Part shown: piece by piece, positions 1 through 11,863 of the stretch | How positions within the stretch are numbered: position 1 is the first letter of the stretch | Layout of the letters: every line of letters starts with the position of its first letter | Assembly (NCBI GenBank): GCA_958295665.1 | Contig: OY282559.1 | Coordinates: 134,953,241 to 135,017,240, forward strand | Source of the DNA: Tipula vernalis | Taxonomy: Eukaryota; Arthropoda; Insecta; Diptera; Tipulidae | Length of the DNA stretch: 64,000 nt | Direction of reading: 5' to 3' | The notes under the pieces: generated by a model | Told to the model about the DNA's origin: nothing | The model's database searches: none | Seen by the model: only the letters and a program-made list of their open reading frames with translations | Program-made: the position numbers and the translations under genes

Positions 1-104
1 GTCTTTCATTATGATGCCAACTTTGAGCGCCATCTGTCAACCAGTTTGTTTACTGCAGTTGGTTAAGTCAGTCGACCTCATTAGTGCACGGCGAATTTTA
101 CGAT

Positions 105-323
105 AAACGATATTATTGAACAAAAAGTTTGCTTTACATTTTGTGTTGCAAACGAAATTTCTTGTGCTGATGCGAAAAAAGTGACCGGAACTATGGGAAA
201 GAAACTCGAGGATTTTACACGATGATAACGTGCCATCACACCGAGCTACAATTGAGAACGAATATAAGACCAATAACTCAATAAATACCATCGATCAATC
301 ACCACGTTCGGCTAATTTAGTAC
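105..323 (+). pseudogene. mariner transposase relic, N-terminal and central piece
   Basis: Cut-and-paste transposase of the mariner family, broken. Around 114-180 the frame reads a typical mariner N-terminus (EQKVCFTFCVANEISCA), then an internal deletion jumps to the catalytic region, where 209-323 reads ILHDDNVPSHRATI, the second-aspartate motif. The frames differ, so the gene is dead. The reading stops abruptly at 323, where a BEL element begins, and resumes at 7043. Known for the family: a D34D catalytic triad. Seen: the spacing from the DDN aspartate to the SDFF aspartate beyond the insertion is 34 residues when the element is ignored. The outer inverted repeats of mariner could not be placed. 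Confidence 0.8.
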
Positions 324-658
324 TGTTGCGATGCGATGTGGACTGTATTTTTCCGAGAAATAATAATCTCACCTTTTATATTTTGTACACCTTAATTTTT
401 TTAATTTTATTTTAACACTAAATACAAAAATAAATGGTGCTTCTTGCACTAGTATGTAAACGAGACTCACTCTCAAATTTTTTTTTTCTCTTTTTATTGT
501 AATGTACCGTTTTATTTTCTTTTTTGTTCTTTCGTTTTTGTTTGCTTTTTGCTTTTATAAACTAATTACTACTGACTTCACTCGGTGGTCTATGGTAGTA
601 AACAGGGTGACATTCAATTAAATTATGTCAAAACTAATTTAAAATCTACGGTTAAACA
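324..658 (-). repeat. BEL 3' LTR
   Basis: In plus orientation it begins TGTTGCGATGCGATG and ends CTACGGTTAAACA. It matches the repeat at 6694-7037 almost base for base apart from small indels in T runs and a few substitutions. It contains an AATAAA-like stretch and T-rich blocks. Because the element reads on the minus strand this is its downstream (3') LTR. It abuts AGTAC on the left. Confidence 0.92.
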
Positions 659-834
659 TGCCGGGCCCCTTGAAAGGCTCAACTGTTGAAATATCTTATT
701 CTTATTATTAATTGTAAAAAAAAAAAACAAAAATATTATAACTATTTTAAATGTAATGAGTGATGTTCTTGAGACAGCAATATAGTTTTAATATGGTACA
801 TTTTTTAGTTAATTCAAATCAATTGTAACTTAAC

Positions 835-2169
835 TTAATATTTTAAAATAACGTAGCAGGTTGAAAACATTGACAATTTAAGCAACCGGAAGTTTGCATA
901 TTTTTGAAACAACTCGCTTGTATATTCCGTTTTTAGTCTTAACGTCAACGACTCCGATCCTATCGTCAGATCCCGATACACTGTTACAACCAAACTTAAT
1001 AGCCAATTAGCGACAAATGAGGTTTCCTCCAAAATGAGAACCACGTCACCCGTCTTCAAATCTGCTTTCGCATACTTCCATTTAGTACGAGATTGAAGTG
1101 TATGAAGATACTCGGAATAGCGCTTCCAAAACTTTGTATGGCGAGAGTAACCTTTTTCCATCTACTCAGGACTGATTGCGATTCCTCCAGGAGTGGTTCG
1201 ATGATGGATTTAATTGGACCTCCTGTCAAAAAATGACCAGCTATGAGCGGAAGAGGATCATTAGGATCAGGATGAGAGGGTAGACAATGGCCGAGAATTT
1301 AATATTCCCTTAATTTGCACAATCAACGTATAAAATTCCTCGTAATTATAATGCGTTATGTTAGTTATTCGTTTCAAATTAGTCTTAAAGGACTTGACCG
1401 CGGACTCCCATAAACCGCCGAAATTAGGGGCACGGGGAGGTATGAACTTCCATTGTATTCCCTCTGAACAACAAAAATTAACTAACGTTTCGTCTTGTAA
1501 TTGTTTATTAAATTCTAGCACGCGTTTCCTCAATTCATTGTCAGCACCAACGAATGTCTTGGCACTGTCTGAATTAATTGATTTGATTTTCCCTCTTCGT
1601 GAGATGAATCGCTTCAGACATGAAATAAACGATTCCGAGGTCAAATCACTCACGATGTCCTGGTGTATAGCCTTGGTTGCGAAACAAACAAAGGCTGCAA
1701 CAAAGACTTTTGAAGCGTTGGATTTCCTGATATACTTATTTTTAATCAAGAACGTGCCGCAGAAGTCCAACCCGGTTACATTGAACGGCCAGGATGGTGT
1801 GATCCTCTCTGGAGGTAGATCACCCATAATTTGTTGCAGCTGAACCGGTTTAGCCTTAGCACATACCACGCAATTTCGAACTACTTGTTTCGATATTGAT
1901 TTCCCATTAATGGGCCAATATTTCTGTCTCACCAACGATAACAAAAGTTGTGGCGCAGCGTTAAAATTTTGTTCATGTTCATGTCTAAACAATATTCTTG
2001 TGAAATTTGATTTTGATGGTAACAGTATCTGATGTTTAACGTCATATGCTAAATTTGATTTAGACAATCGACCATCAACTCTGATCAATGAATGTGAATT
2101 TAGGAATGGATTCAGTTGTTTTAATGTACTGCTGTTAGATAGCGAATTTCCTTGTCTGAGGCACTTCAT
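835..2169 (-). pseudogene. BEL integrase and C-terminal domain
   Basis: From 2169 the frame shows an HHCC zinc finger (HEHEQNF then CVVCAKAK) and a catalytic core with VTGLDFCGTF, INSDSAKTFVGAD and GGLWESAVKSF, so the D, D and E of the triad are all present. Known role: pasting the cDNA into the genome. After a stop near 1267 the C-terminal domain (DUF5641-like) continues at 1161-835 in the same frame as TKFWKRYSEYLHTLQSR and GDVVLILEE. The intervening 1162-1266 contains the usual GHFLTGGPIKS linker. One nonsense codon and small shifts break it. Confidence 0.83.
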
Positions 2170-2578
2170 TTCTGTTTCAAAATCTGATTGAACGATTTTG
2201 CATAGTTGTGTTAATGCACCATCTGTTTCCGTGACTGTTAGTGGACATACGATTTTAATGTTCGCTTTGGTGATATTATTATTAAATCATAGGCAAAACG
2301 AAGTGACTCGAATTAATTTTTTAAATGAACTGTATTTTGATAATAAATCGATCGGCGGTGCGTTAAATGTGGCTAAACTAACAGCTTCTTGTTTAAATTC
2401 CAACTCCTGCGGTCTGTCGAATCTATAACTGTGAAGCGACCAGCCATATTCATTCATATGATACAAAATATCAGAACTACACCACCATAATTTTGCTGAT
2501 TGTAATTCAGGAGGTGATATGCCTCTAGTTAACAGATCGGCAGGGTTGTCACCGGATGGAATATGTTGCCACGTGTAG

Positions 2579-3048
2579 TTGGATGTTGTTTCTTATATGT
2601 CATTAACCCTGTTGGCGACAAACGTTTTAAGCTTGAACGGAGCGGTATTCATCCAACATAAAGTAATGGTGGAGTCTGACCACAAGATGACGTCATTAAA
2701 GTCTATATTTATTGATTTTAGAACGGTATTGATAAGTTTTGAGAGCAAACAAGCTCCGCATAGCTCTAGCCTAGGTAGTGTTAAAGATTTCAGAGGAGCA
2801 AATCTCGATTTGCTGCAAAGTAAATTTACAGAAATATTGTTCCTGTCATTAATGGTCTTGATGTAGACGCATGCACCGTACGCCTTCTCAGACGCGTCGG
2901 AGAACCCATGTATATTCGTACGTATTGTATTAGGGGAAATTACACAACGGCCAAGTTTGATTTGGATCACTGCACATAGTTCATCCCTGAAATTGATCCA
3001 ATCGGTGCACTGGTCTAATGTGAGTTCGTCATCCCAGTCTACTTGCAA
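2579..3048 (-). pseudogene. BEL RNase H-like domain
   Basis: Minus-strand frame with the acidic positions of the RNase H fold characteristic of Pao-type Pol: HGFSDASEKAYGACVYI, PRLELCGACLLSKLI and VILWSDSTITLCWM. It follows the RT block and precedes integrase, as in the family. It shares reading frame with the connecting block but is separated by a stop at about 3049-3051. Downstream the frame continues poorly through about 2200-2560 before integrase. Confidence 0.75.
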
Positions 3049-3051
3049 CTT

Positions 3052-3960
3052 CTACAACGACTGAATTTGCATTTTTGCCACAATAATTATAGGTCCCAGC
3101 AGACCCAAGGGATCGTACAGTTTTGCTGTAAAAGAATAATTCTCTTTATTAGTATTGTAAAATGTAGGGTGGAAGGATGTCAAAAACAAAAATATCTTCA
3201 TCTGGAATCCAAGTAAGACCCAACGTCTTGATAGATTCAAACCCATTAAACTCATTTTTCTTAAGTTTCTTTCGATTTTGTAGCGGTATAGGTTTAGGTT
3301 TGCACACCACTTGTGAAGTTCGAAACCACCTGTCTTCAGCATAGAAATTAGTTCGTTTTGAATGTGTCTAACGTATCAAAGCCAGTAAGAACGTCGTCCA
3401 CGTAAAAGTCGTTTTGGTAACTTTTGATGCACTGGGAAAATTATGCTTTTCATCCTCAGCCAATTGCATTAAAACCCGAGTAGCCAAGTAAGGCGCCGAT
3501 GCTGTCCCACAAGTTAACCTTGGTTAAGTTTAATTTATAAGCTTTTATGGGTTCGGCATCCGTCGCACGCCAAAGAATGGTCTGCAAATTGATCTGGCTG
3601 GTATTAATAAGCATTTGTCGATACATTTTTGAAATATCGGCAGTAAATGCGTACCGGTACTTCCTGAATCGAAGTACGATGGATAACAAATCTTGTTGCA
3701 CGGTAGGGCCGGTAAGTAGTATGTTATTTAACGACAAGTTGTTCGATGTCTTGGCCGACGCGTCGAAGGCCACTCGTAATTTCGTGCTCGAACTCGAGGG
3801 TTTCAGGACGGTGTGGTGTGGCAAAAAGTATGTATGGTTCGATTGATTCGGGCTTTCTATAATATGATCTAAGCTAAGATACTCATTAATGAATTCCATA
3901 TACCCCAGTTTTAGCTCTGCGTTAGAGCTTAACCTTTTCTCCAAATATTGAAACCTTTTT
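3052..3960 (-). pseudogene. BEL reverse transcriptase region
   Basis: The frame at 3944-3456 reads VLKPSSSSTKLRVAFDAS and YAFTADISKMYRQM, the conserved early RT blocks with the first catalytic aspartate. The YVDD box is visible at 3404-3393 (minus) within NDFYVDDVLTG, in a short stretch between the long frames. The piece at 3342-3052 ends FTAKLYDPLGLLGPIIIVAK, the connecting block to the RNase H-like domain. Catalytic residues are therefore recognisable, but at least two frameshifts separate them. Confidence 0.82.
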
Positions 3961-4216
3961 AGTGCACCTGTTTTCGATTCCTCTAGGGTCGCATTATTTC
4001 TTACTGGAAGTGATACAACATATCTGCCAGACTCTGTTTTGGAGAATGTTTTTGAAAATATTTCCTCACACTGATTTTCGTTTCAATCTCCTAGAATCTT
4101 TTGATTGATTGTGAGAGTTGGTCGAAACAATCTGTCTCAGTCTGTGTATGAAAGGATTGTTGGATACGATTCAGTGAAGTCTCAGATCTACTACTAATTA
4201 TCCATCCAAACAAGGA

Positions 4217-4994
4217 TTAATGAATTGTCGGAATACCTTGATTCAGTTTAATCTGACTCATTCCGAGTATTTCAAAAAATACTTCTGCACCCAATAGTGG
4301 GATTGCTTTCATTGGTCTTGAAATGTAAAAGCTGGGATCAGCCAATGCCAGATTTGACGGTATATTCCACGATGAAATGTTCAAACTTGTTTGTGGCAAT
4401 GCACCAGATATTTGCGGAACAACTAGGAAATTTAAAAATTTGTTGTAACGGCTTGAACGAGATTTGATTTTTGTTGAAACACCTTGGGATATTAATGTCT
4501 TTGTTTGATTGATATATCACTTATCGTCAAATTGGTAATATTAGTCTTGTCAATGCCAAGTTTATTTGCTAGTGATGAAACAATAAAATTGGATTGACTA
4601 CCAGAATCGAAAAATGCTCGGCAATTATGATAGTTACCTGACTTGTCTTGAATCTGTATTACTGCTGTTGACAACAATATTTCTGAACTTGTCTGCATGT
4701 TCTGTGTATTTGTTGCTGCGTGCATATTTTGTGAATCTTGGATACTAAGAGTAGCCAATTCGGCTGTATTATGTTGAATCGAATCGTGCAACAATGTATG
4801 ATGTCTAGAGCTACAGACTCGACAGCCAATCGATTTACATGCATCCACAGCGTGTGACTTTCCCAGAAAGTTAATACAAACTTTAAAATACCTTGCTTTT
4901 TGTAAGCGCTCGACAGGGGATAGTTTGAAATAGGATTGACACACAAATAAAGGATGATATTTAGTCTGACACATCCCACACAAGTTTTGTCCAT
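4217..4994 (-). pseudogene. BEL zinc-knuckle and aspartic protease region
   Basis: The minus-strand frame at 4983-4492 starts with cysteine/histidine-rich knuckles (CGMCQTKYHPLFVC, then CRVCSSRHHTLLH), followed by the protease signature FFDSGSQSNFI, which carries the catalytic DSG triplet. Downstream pieces at 4520-4338 and 4399-4217 (ADPSFYISRPMKAIPLLGAEVF) match the protease C-terminal part typical of BEL elements but lie in other frames. Known: retropepsin-type enzymes cut the Gag-Pol polyprotein. The frameshifts make this copy non-functional. Confidence 0.75.
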
Positions 4995-5012
4995 TATATA
5001 TTTGTTTTGTGT

Positions 5013-6108
5013 TTATCTTGTGATGTGAAAATCGATTGTTATCGTCTTTCGCAGACTCATTTGATAAAACAAATGAATTGCCCTTTTGTAGCCTTTGTTG
5101 AAGTTATTCGTAGTCTTATTATTAAATTTAACTGAGTTGGCAAACTGGCTATCTGACTGTGTTTTTGTTGGTTCAACCGATTCCAGCACTCTACTTCTTA
5201 TTCGTAGAATTCTTTCAATTGCGGCCAAGTAGGCATTTCGGTGGCGGTCAGTCTATCTTCCCAATCTTTACGTAGTTGAACGTCAAATTTTTTGGTAATT
5301 ATTTGAATTAGAACCTGCTCTCCCAAACCAGCAATCTCCAGCCCGCAAGCCTCAAGAGATGATATGTGATTGCGACAAGCATTCGAAAGTATCCGAAGTT
5401 CCTGTGCACTATCCTTTTTGATCTGCGAAATATTACACAGTGCATCGATATGCACCTCAACAATAAGTCTTGCATTGTCATAAGTTTGAACTAGATCAGA
5501 CCATGCACTGTGATAACCAGCAGCTGTCAAAGTTATGTGCTCTACCGTTCCGCGTGCGTCACCCCTAAGTTAATCGAGAAGGTAAATGAACTTCACAATA
5601 TTAGATATTTTCTTGTTGCTGTGGAAGTACAATATACATATCCTTAAAAGTAAGCGATTGGGAAGGATCGCCACTGAATGTAGGTACTTGTATTTGTGGT
5701 AGTTTAGCCGCTTCAGCTTTAACGGATTCGAACTGTATTTCAGCTGAATCGGATGAATTTGATACGTCGTTGGACCCTCACATTGAAAGCACTAAATTAC
5801 CATCGTGGTCCTGAGTGTGTTCCGGAAACGAACTTTGAAGGCTACTAAGAACTAAAAAAATAAGTTTCTTCGAATTCAGTTAAGGATTCAATTAAATTTG
5901 AAAATTCCTGATCGTCGTCTACTTGTTCAGTCAGATTGGTCTGAATAGATTCGAATTCAATGAAGGTTCTCCGCAATGAATCTAATCGCACAGTAAACTC
6001 CGAAGGATTTGTGTCGTTCGTAGCTTGATGTATACATTTTTTAATGTTAGTTGACTTTGCCTTTAATGTGGCAAATTTCTTTTTGTTTATTTTAATTTGA
6101 GCCTCCAT
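5013..6108 (-). pseudogene. BEL gag (DUF1759-like), broken
   Basis: Gag of the BEL element, expected to form the particle shell. The N-terminal piece starts at 6108 (MEAQIKINKKKFATLK) and is a helical, charged region typical of BEL Gag starts. The central piece, 5530-5198, contains WSDLVQTYDNARLIVEVHI and a helical segment ending in WPQLKEFYE, as in the DUF1759 Gag domain. A further piece runs 5228-5013. The three pieces lie in different frames, and a gap of about 300 bases between the first two lacks a long open frame, so at least two shifts or deletions have occurred. Confidence 0.75.
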
Positions 6109-6693
6109 AATTGCTTGAAACTGAGAACGAATTCAACCGGCTTTACAATAATAATGTCGAATTACAGAAATATTGAGTTATAATAATAAACAATATCAAA
6201 TAATTTTAAAAATAAAATGAAATCTAAAAAGAAAAAAAAAATTATACTGATAACGTAATTTTATGTAACTATTTAACTTATGCTAGTTGCTGGTAGATGG
6301 CGCCACTATTAATATGATGATAGTTGAAATTTTCGTTTCTGATGGTTGTTTTTATAGCCATTTGATTGCTATATTTAATATTCAATTATGAAACCCAAAT
6401 TCTGCGTGCTTTGTTGTTGTTCTGTAGACAAAAATGAATGGAAATCGTTGTTTCAATTTGTGGCTAAACCGTACTTCATACAAATTTTAGGTTATGCGTT
6501 GACACCCGCGTGTCCGATTGTAATTTAATTTATATAGCTTATAAAGGTTATTTGTTACTTTACGTTGCACCGCTACTGTATGATACGTGCTGACAATCAA
6601 TCGTATTCGATTATAATTATTTTGACAATGAACCCGTTGTAGGTTAATAATTCGTTATGCGTAGACAACCGTGTGTCCGATGATAATTATGTA
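6109..6693 (-). other. BEL leader between 5' LTR and gag
   Basis: About 580 bases of untranslated leader. It holds a degenerate direct repeat: the segment near 6491-6527 (TTATGCGTTGACACCCGCG) recurs near 6653-6689 (TTATGCGTAGACAACCGTG), about 162 bases apart. No clear primer-binding site complementary to a tRNA that I recognise follows the LTR. No protein is supported here. Confidence 0.5.
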
Positions 6694-7037
6694 TGTTGCG
6701 ATGCGATGTGGACTGTATTTTTCCGAGAAATAATAATCCCACCTTTTATATTTTTGTACACCTTTATTTTTTTAATTTTATTTTAACACTAAATACAAAA
6801 ATAAATGGTGCTTCTTGCACTAGTATGTAAACGAGACTCACTCTCAAATTCTTTTTTTTTTCTATTTTTATTGTAATGTACCGTTTTATTATCTTTCCTT
6901 TTTTATTCTTTCGTTTTTGTTTGCTTTTTGCTTTTATAAACTAATTACTATTGACTTCACTCGGTGGTCTATGGTTTTAAACAGGGTGACATTCAATTAA
7001 ATTATGTCGAAACTAATTTAAAAACTACGGTTAAACA
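6694..7037 (-). repeat. BEL 5' LTR
   Basis: Second copy of the LTR at 324-658, and the promoter-bearing LTR for the minus-strand element. It is followed at 7038-7042 by AGTAC, the partner of the duplication at 319-323. Differences from the other LTR are few (for example an extra T-rich insert near 6855 and 6895). Confidence 0.92.
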
Positions 7038-7202
7038 AGTACCAAGTGACTTTTTCCTGATTCCCAGATTCAAATTGCTACCCTGCGGAACCCGTTTTGA
7101 AGGCCCTCCAGGTAAGTGTCTATAAAAAATGTTTCGATGATTGGAAAAACACTGGAATATGTGTATATCCTTGAATTGGGAATATTTTGAGGGTGGCAAT
7201 AT
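7038..7202 (+). pseudogene. mariner transposase relic, C-terminal piece
   Basis: Continuation of the transposase at 105-323 after the BEL insertion. From 7043 it reads SDFFLIPRFKLLPCGTRFEG, then, after a frameshift or small deletion, HWNMCISLNWEYFEGGN followed by a stop at about 7201, which matches the usual mariner C-terminus. When the 6.7-kb element and one AGTAC copy are ignored, the codons on both sides join in frame (PRSANLV then PSDFF). Confidence 0.8.
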
Positions 7203-8791
7203 TTGATACCACCGGTATGAAAGGGTCTCAGCTTCGCATTTGTGGTAACTAAATATTTCGAGGCGAGGCGCCTCTTATGAAAATTACTTTAGTGTTTTTG
7301 TTGACCTTTTTGGTATTGTAACAATATTTTGTTTAATTTCTAAAAATTAAAAGACGACAGATCAGTTAATTTTACAATGGGTGCATTTCTTTGAATTTCA
7401 ATCAGTTGCCGCCCATTATCAACGCATAAACATATACATAAAATCGCTCAGCACAAATTCCCAAAAGTCAAACAAATTATACAACATTTTTTGGGAATTT
7501 TTTTTGCTTAATATGTACATACGATTTTCGATTGTTTTATCGGATTCCTTCTGACGTATTCAAATTTTGCTAAATTGAATTTTTAATCAATCAAATCAAT
7601 CAACTGTACGAGTGTTTATATGTACATACTAAGAGAAAACTTTTTGTTTTGAAGAAAATATTAAAATTAATTTTTCCGAGAAAAATCAATATGAAAATTG
7701 ATTTTTTTTTTGTACACAAACATAATATGCAAATCTTAACGTATTAATGTACTGTTAACGATCATTACATTTCAAAATAATATCATGTACATGTTGATTT
7801 CGTATACATGCACATCGTCGTCGTAATCTCTTAGCTAATCTTATAAAATCAAATTTCAAATAACTGTAAGAATATATTATAATGTAGTGTGTTTGTGTGT
7901 GTCTGTGTGTACATGTGTATAAAGAATTTATTTATTTATTTGATTGAAAAATGTGACACGAATTTTTAAAACACTTTGAACTTTTTATGATTATTATACA
8001 TAAGATTATATGGCGACGAGATATACGTAAGTAAGTACATATGTAGGTACATATTTAAAAAAAGAAAAGTAAAAATCTTTCCAATTATTTTATTTTCTCA
8101 CTTTCTTTTATTTTATGTGCCTTACGATTTTTACGTCAGGTAATTTTTCTTTCCTATACATCAGTAATGTCTCTAAGTGAAATCTTTGTTGGAAATTTTT
8201 ATTTACTTTTATCGGTTTAATTTTATATATGTCACACGGTGCTTTGTTAAACTGATGTTAATTCAAATATCGAAATGAAAATGTTACTGGCTTACCAGAT
8301 ATGATTATGAAAAATCAATCCGGGTGTACTGGTATAATTCGTTGATAATGTGATGTACTGTGTTCGAATTTTCAAAATTGTACTGCTGTTCCTAAAATGC
8401 GATCACCTTAGCAAAAACGTTTTTTGAATTATTATGCTTGGCCTCATCTGATAGAAAATCATAAAAGTTTCACTAAATCTAGGGAATATTTAGTAAGGAC
8501 AGTACATTTTTAATTGGTTGTTGGTTCAATTTTTTCAGAATTTTCTTGCTTTACCTAAAATTCAATCACTTTAGTGGACACCTATTTTGAGTTATCGTAA
8601 CACCCTTAGGTTTGGAATTATTTTACGTTTTTTTACTAGATTAGATGCACAGATAAGAATACTCAGATCAAGCATCTCGAATTATTCATACTACGGTTGT
8701 ATCACTGGCTTATAAGTGTGTCTGATATTTAAGCATAAACTCAAAATTTTGTAGATTGCTTTGTTCATAAAAATTGTTGTATGAACAGCAC
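7203..8791. other. AT-rich non-coding DNA
   Basis: About 1.6 kb with no supported gene. It contains scattered AT-rich simple sequence and a short GT-rich tract near 7888-7918. The first ~60 bases after the mariner stop may be the mariner 3' end, but its terminal repeat was not recognised. Confidence 0.6.
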
Positions 8792-8799
8792 CATCTACT

Positions 8800-11700
8800 C
8801 AGTGGCGTAACTACAAATTTCGGGCCCCCCGTAACATTTTTTTTGGGGCCCTAAAAATGCTTCTTGTATCTATGAACAAGCAAAGCTTTTAGTGAAAATC
8901 TTATTTCTTCCTATTGTCTAGTCTCGCATTAATTAAAAGGAGCTGATTTGAGAGTCGATGACATGAAACATATTGCAACTCAATGCCCTGATGGTTTCTA
9001 AATATATCTTTCTAAATTCTAAAATTAATTTTTTTGAAAGTTCTCAAATAACGAAATTATCCGTAAGTTTTCTGAAAAAATTGTTTAAGCAAAAAATATG
9101 TATTTGCAAAAAATTGCTAATTAGTTTTAAGTTTGATAATTAATTTAAACAAGTTTGGGTTTTAACGTAAGTTTAACGTTGAGCCTTTTTCATACTTTAA
9201 GTTTTTGTTAAAATGTTTTATGTATACAAACCATTTTCTTCAGAAACTTGATTTTACAAAGGGTGACGAAATTTTGGCTAAAATTTAGAATATTTGTTCT
9301 CAAAGTTATTCATTTAACTCTAAAATTTAATATTATAAAGGAGTATTTTAGGATACATTTAGAATGTTTGTGTTCAATGAGCTTTAAGCTTGATAATTAA
9401 ATTATCTCTTTTGGGTTTGAACTTAACATTTGTGAGCCTTTTCATAGTTTCAAGTTTTTGTTAAAATGTTTTATGAGAGTTTTAAGAGGTTTCAATTAGA
9501 AAAGCTTTCTAAACCAAACCATTTTTCTCAGGAATTGGATTTTATCAAGGGAAACGGAATTTAGGTACAATTTAGTATATTTGTTCTCAATGTATATTAT
9601 CAAAAGCTTTTAGTCAAACCAAACCATTTACTAGGAAACTTGGTATTATAATATAAGCTTTTTTGAATCAAATCATTTTACTCCGAAATTCGGTATTGAA
9701 AAAGGCGATGAAATTACAATGAACTTTAAGCTTGATAATTACTACATACTTTTTGGGCTTGAACTTAACATTTTTCACCTTTTTAATAATTTCCAGTTTT
9801 TAATAAATGTTTTATGAGCTCAAATTATTTATTTGAATAAATTGCCAAGAGCTTTAGGTTTAAAAGCTTTCACTTATCGGAACTTTTTAAACAAACCATT
9901 TTACTTCGAATTTTAATATTGCAAGGGATGACGGAATTTTGATTAGGATTTGGAATATTTGTGCTCAATGTAAACCATTAAGAGCTTTAGTTTTAAGTGC
10001 TTTTCAAACCAAGCCAAACCATTTCAAATATGATATTATAAAGGAAGGTGGTATTTTGGAATTAATTTAGAGTATTTTTTTCAATGAGCTTTATGCATTT
10101 ATACTTTCTCGGTGATTTTTGTACCTTTCAAGAAATTCTGTCTTTCGTTAGAATGTTTTATGAGGTTAAATCATGTAATTGCAAGAAATGTCAACAACTT
10201 TTAATTTTAAGAGCTTTCACTTATCGAAGCTTTTCAACTCAAATCATTTTATTCAGAAATTTGATATTACAAAGGATATTTTTTGGAAAAAATTCGGAGT
10301 ATTTATTCTCAATGTAAATATCCTTCATCCAAAATGGGTTTCCATTTTCGAGCGTTACCTGTGTAAGAAAGCCAATTGGTTTACTCAGATTTTATTTTGT
10401 GGAGTATATTGAAAGATGAAAACACTAGATGAAACAGAACGTGATTCATCTTGCAACTCTAAGCTATAAGAGTTCTAAATATATCGATAAAGCATCACAA
10501 ATTTCGAATATAATTTGAAAAATATCTAGAATTTCGAAATTTCAAAAATGTCGAATTTTCAGAGTATCTTGAATATTCTTGAAAGTGTTCAAATATCAAA
10601 TTATCCGTAAGTATGTAAAACCAAAGGAAATCCTTTAAGTGCTATTCGCTGCCTTGTACAACGTTATAGTTTTGTCTTTTATTTTATTTTATTACTTTTA
10701 CTTGTATAATGTTTAAAAAAAATTTTAAATTCGTGTAAATATGGAATTATTTGTCAAGTAACTTAATGTTACTAATCCTACTAAGCAAGTTAAGGCTAAG
10801 CTCAACACGACGATATGCAATTAAAATAGAACCCTCGGACTTTATCGGGTATTTTTTAAAATATTGAACATTCATATACTTCGAATAGGCTCTAAAATTC
10901 TTGAATAACATCGAACTATCAAATACACCCCACTACAAAATCAAACATACTCGAATAATCTCGAAAATCTCAAATAACCTTGCTGTTCCGTAACACCGAA
11001 TCACCAATTAATTGTAAAAGTGATCAAAAGATGAAACCTGAGACAAGCGAATATGAAATCGGGAAGCGAAAATTTCCAAAATCAGGGAAACCCCTCCAAA
11101 CACAACCAAAAAAAACACCACCACTAGTTGCAAAATTAAGTTGGGATTTCCATTTTCCTTGTATTTAAAATAGTTTTCCAAAAAAAAAAAACCTGTACAT
11201 TTCATTTTTATTTAACGTTCATTGGTAATCAGAATATCCGCTAAATGAGAAGGTATAAGTCGAACGAACCCTAATTGATCATAGAGACTGACTGGTTTGG
11301 CTCAAGTGAGGGAAACAAGAATTTATTTTCAGTCGCGGTTATCTATTTTGCTAGTTTCTTCTTGATTTTATCTTCTAGTTTCTTCTTGAGTTTCTTCTTT
11401 ATTTTGCTCAATTTCATTTGTAAAAGGTGTAAACTTGGCACGCAAAAGGGGTAAACTTGGAGTTACGCAAAAGGTGTAATACCAAATAAGTCAACCCAGC
11501 AAACACAAAAATCGTTGTCGTTTGATATCGAAAACTTTTGTTTTAAACGAGTTTAGCTAATTTTCTTCTAAATCTAAATATTAGTCAGAACCTATAGGAA
11601 TTTTTATTTCTATCAAGTCAGAACCGAGAAGAAATGGTTAAGCCTGTCTTAAGAAAATATTTAATAGCAAGAGGAACGATTTCTTCTTTTTCTAATAATT

Positions 11701-11855
11701 AGACAACCGCCTTTTCTTAAAAATTTCCATGAAATGTACCGTTGTGCAAATTTACACTTTAAGCTTAATCTGAGCTATCTAATCTTAAATTTGGACTAAT
11801 AAAACAAATATCGTGGTCTCGTTCGTGGTGCTGCTGGTACTTAGTTACGCCACTG
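8800..11855. mobile_element. hAT-like non-autonomous element (copy 1)
   Basis: Bounded by the inverted repeat CAGTGGCGTAACTA at 8800 and its reverse complement ending at 11855. The flanks are CATCTACT (8792-8799) and CATCTAAT (11856-11863), an 8-bp duplication with one mismatch, as expected for hAT elements. Just inside the left end is a GGGCCCC/GGGGCCC hairpin. No transposase frame is visible in 3.06 kb. The interior is AT-rich and carries a block of tandem repeats. A partial second copy, split by a LINE, lies at 20794-21240 and 30629-31170. Confidence 0.75.
9121..10330. repeat. degenerate ~300-bp tandem repeats inside the hAT element
   Basis: The phrase TTTAAGCTTGATAATTA recurs near 9128, 9384 and 9726, with a decayed version near 10086. 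Each is followed by a TTTTGGGTTTGAACTTAAC-like stretch and by AAAATGTTTTATGAG. The units are roughly 260-365 bases long. A second motif (AAACCATTTTACT followed by an ATATTGCAAAGG-like stretch) recurs in the same phase. The open frames at 10084-10412 fall in this array and are not genes. Confidence 0.65.
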
Positions 11856-11863
11856 CATCTAAT

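Larger units (their letters stand above)
324..7037 (-). mobile_element. BEL/Pao LTR retrotransposon, nearly full length
   Basis: A 6.7-kb element on the minus strand. Two LTRs of about 335 and 344 bases, starting TGTT and ending in CA, flank gag, protease, reverse transcriptase, RNase H-like and integrase regions in the order usual for BEL/Pao. The host duplication AGTAC sits at 319-323 and 7038-7042. Next to the downstream LTR (minus sense) lies a purine-rich tract read as CAAGGGGCCCGGCA, the likely polypurine tract. I could not assign the tRNA primer. Every coding region carries stops or frameshifts, so the copy is inactive, but the LTRs remain very similar, implying a fairly recent insertion. 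Confidence 0.93.

Noticed and set aside
1358..1843. 161-codon plus-strand open frame
   Set aside because: It is the antisense shadow of the BEL integrase, whose minus-strand motifs are convincing.
10084..10412. Two overlapping 77-codon frames
   Set aside because: They fall in the tandem repeats of the hAT-like element and have no motif.
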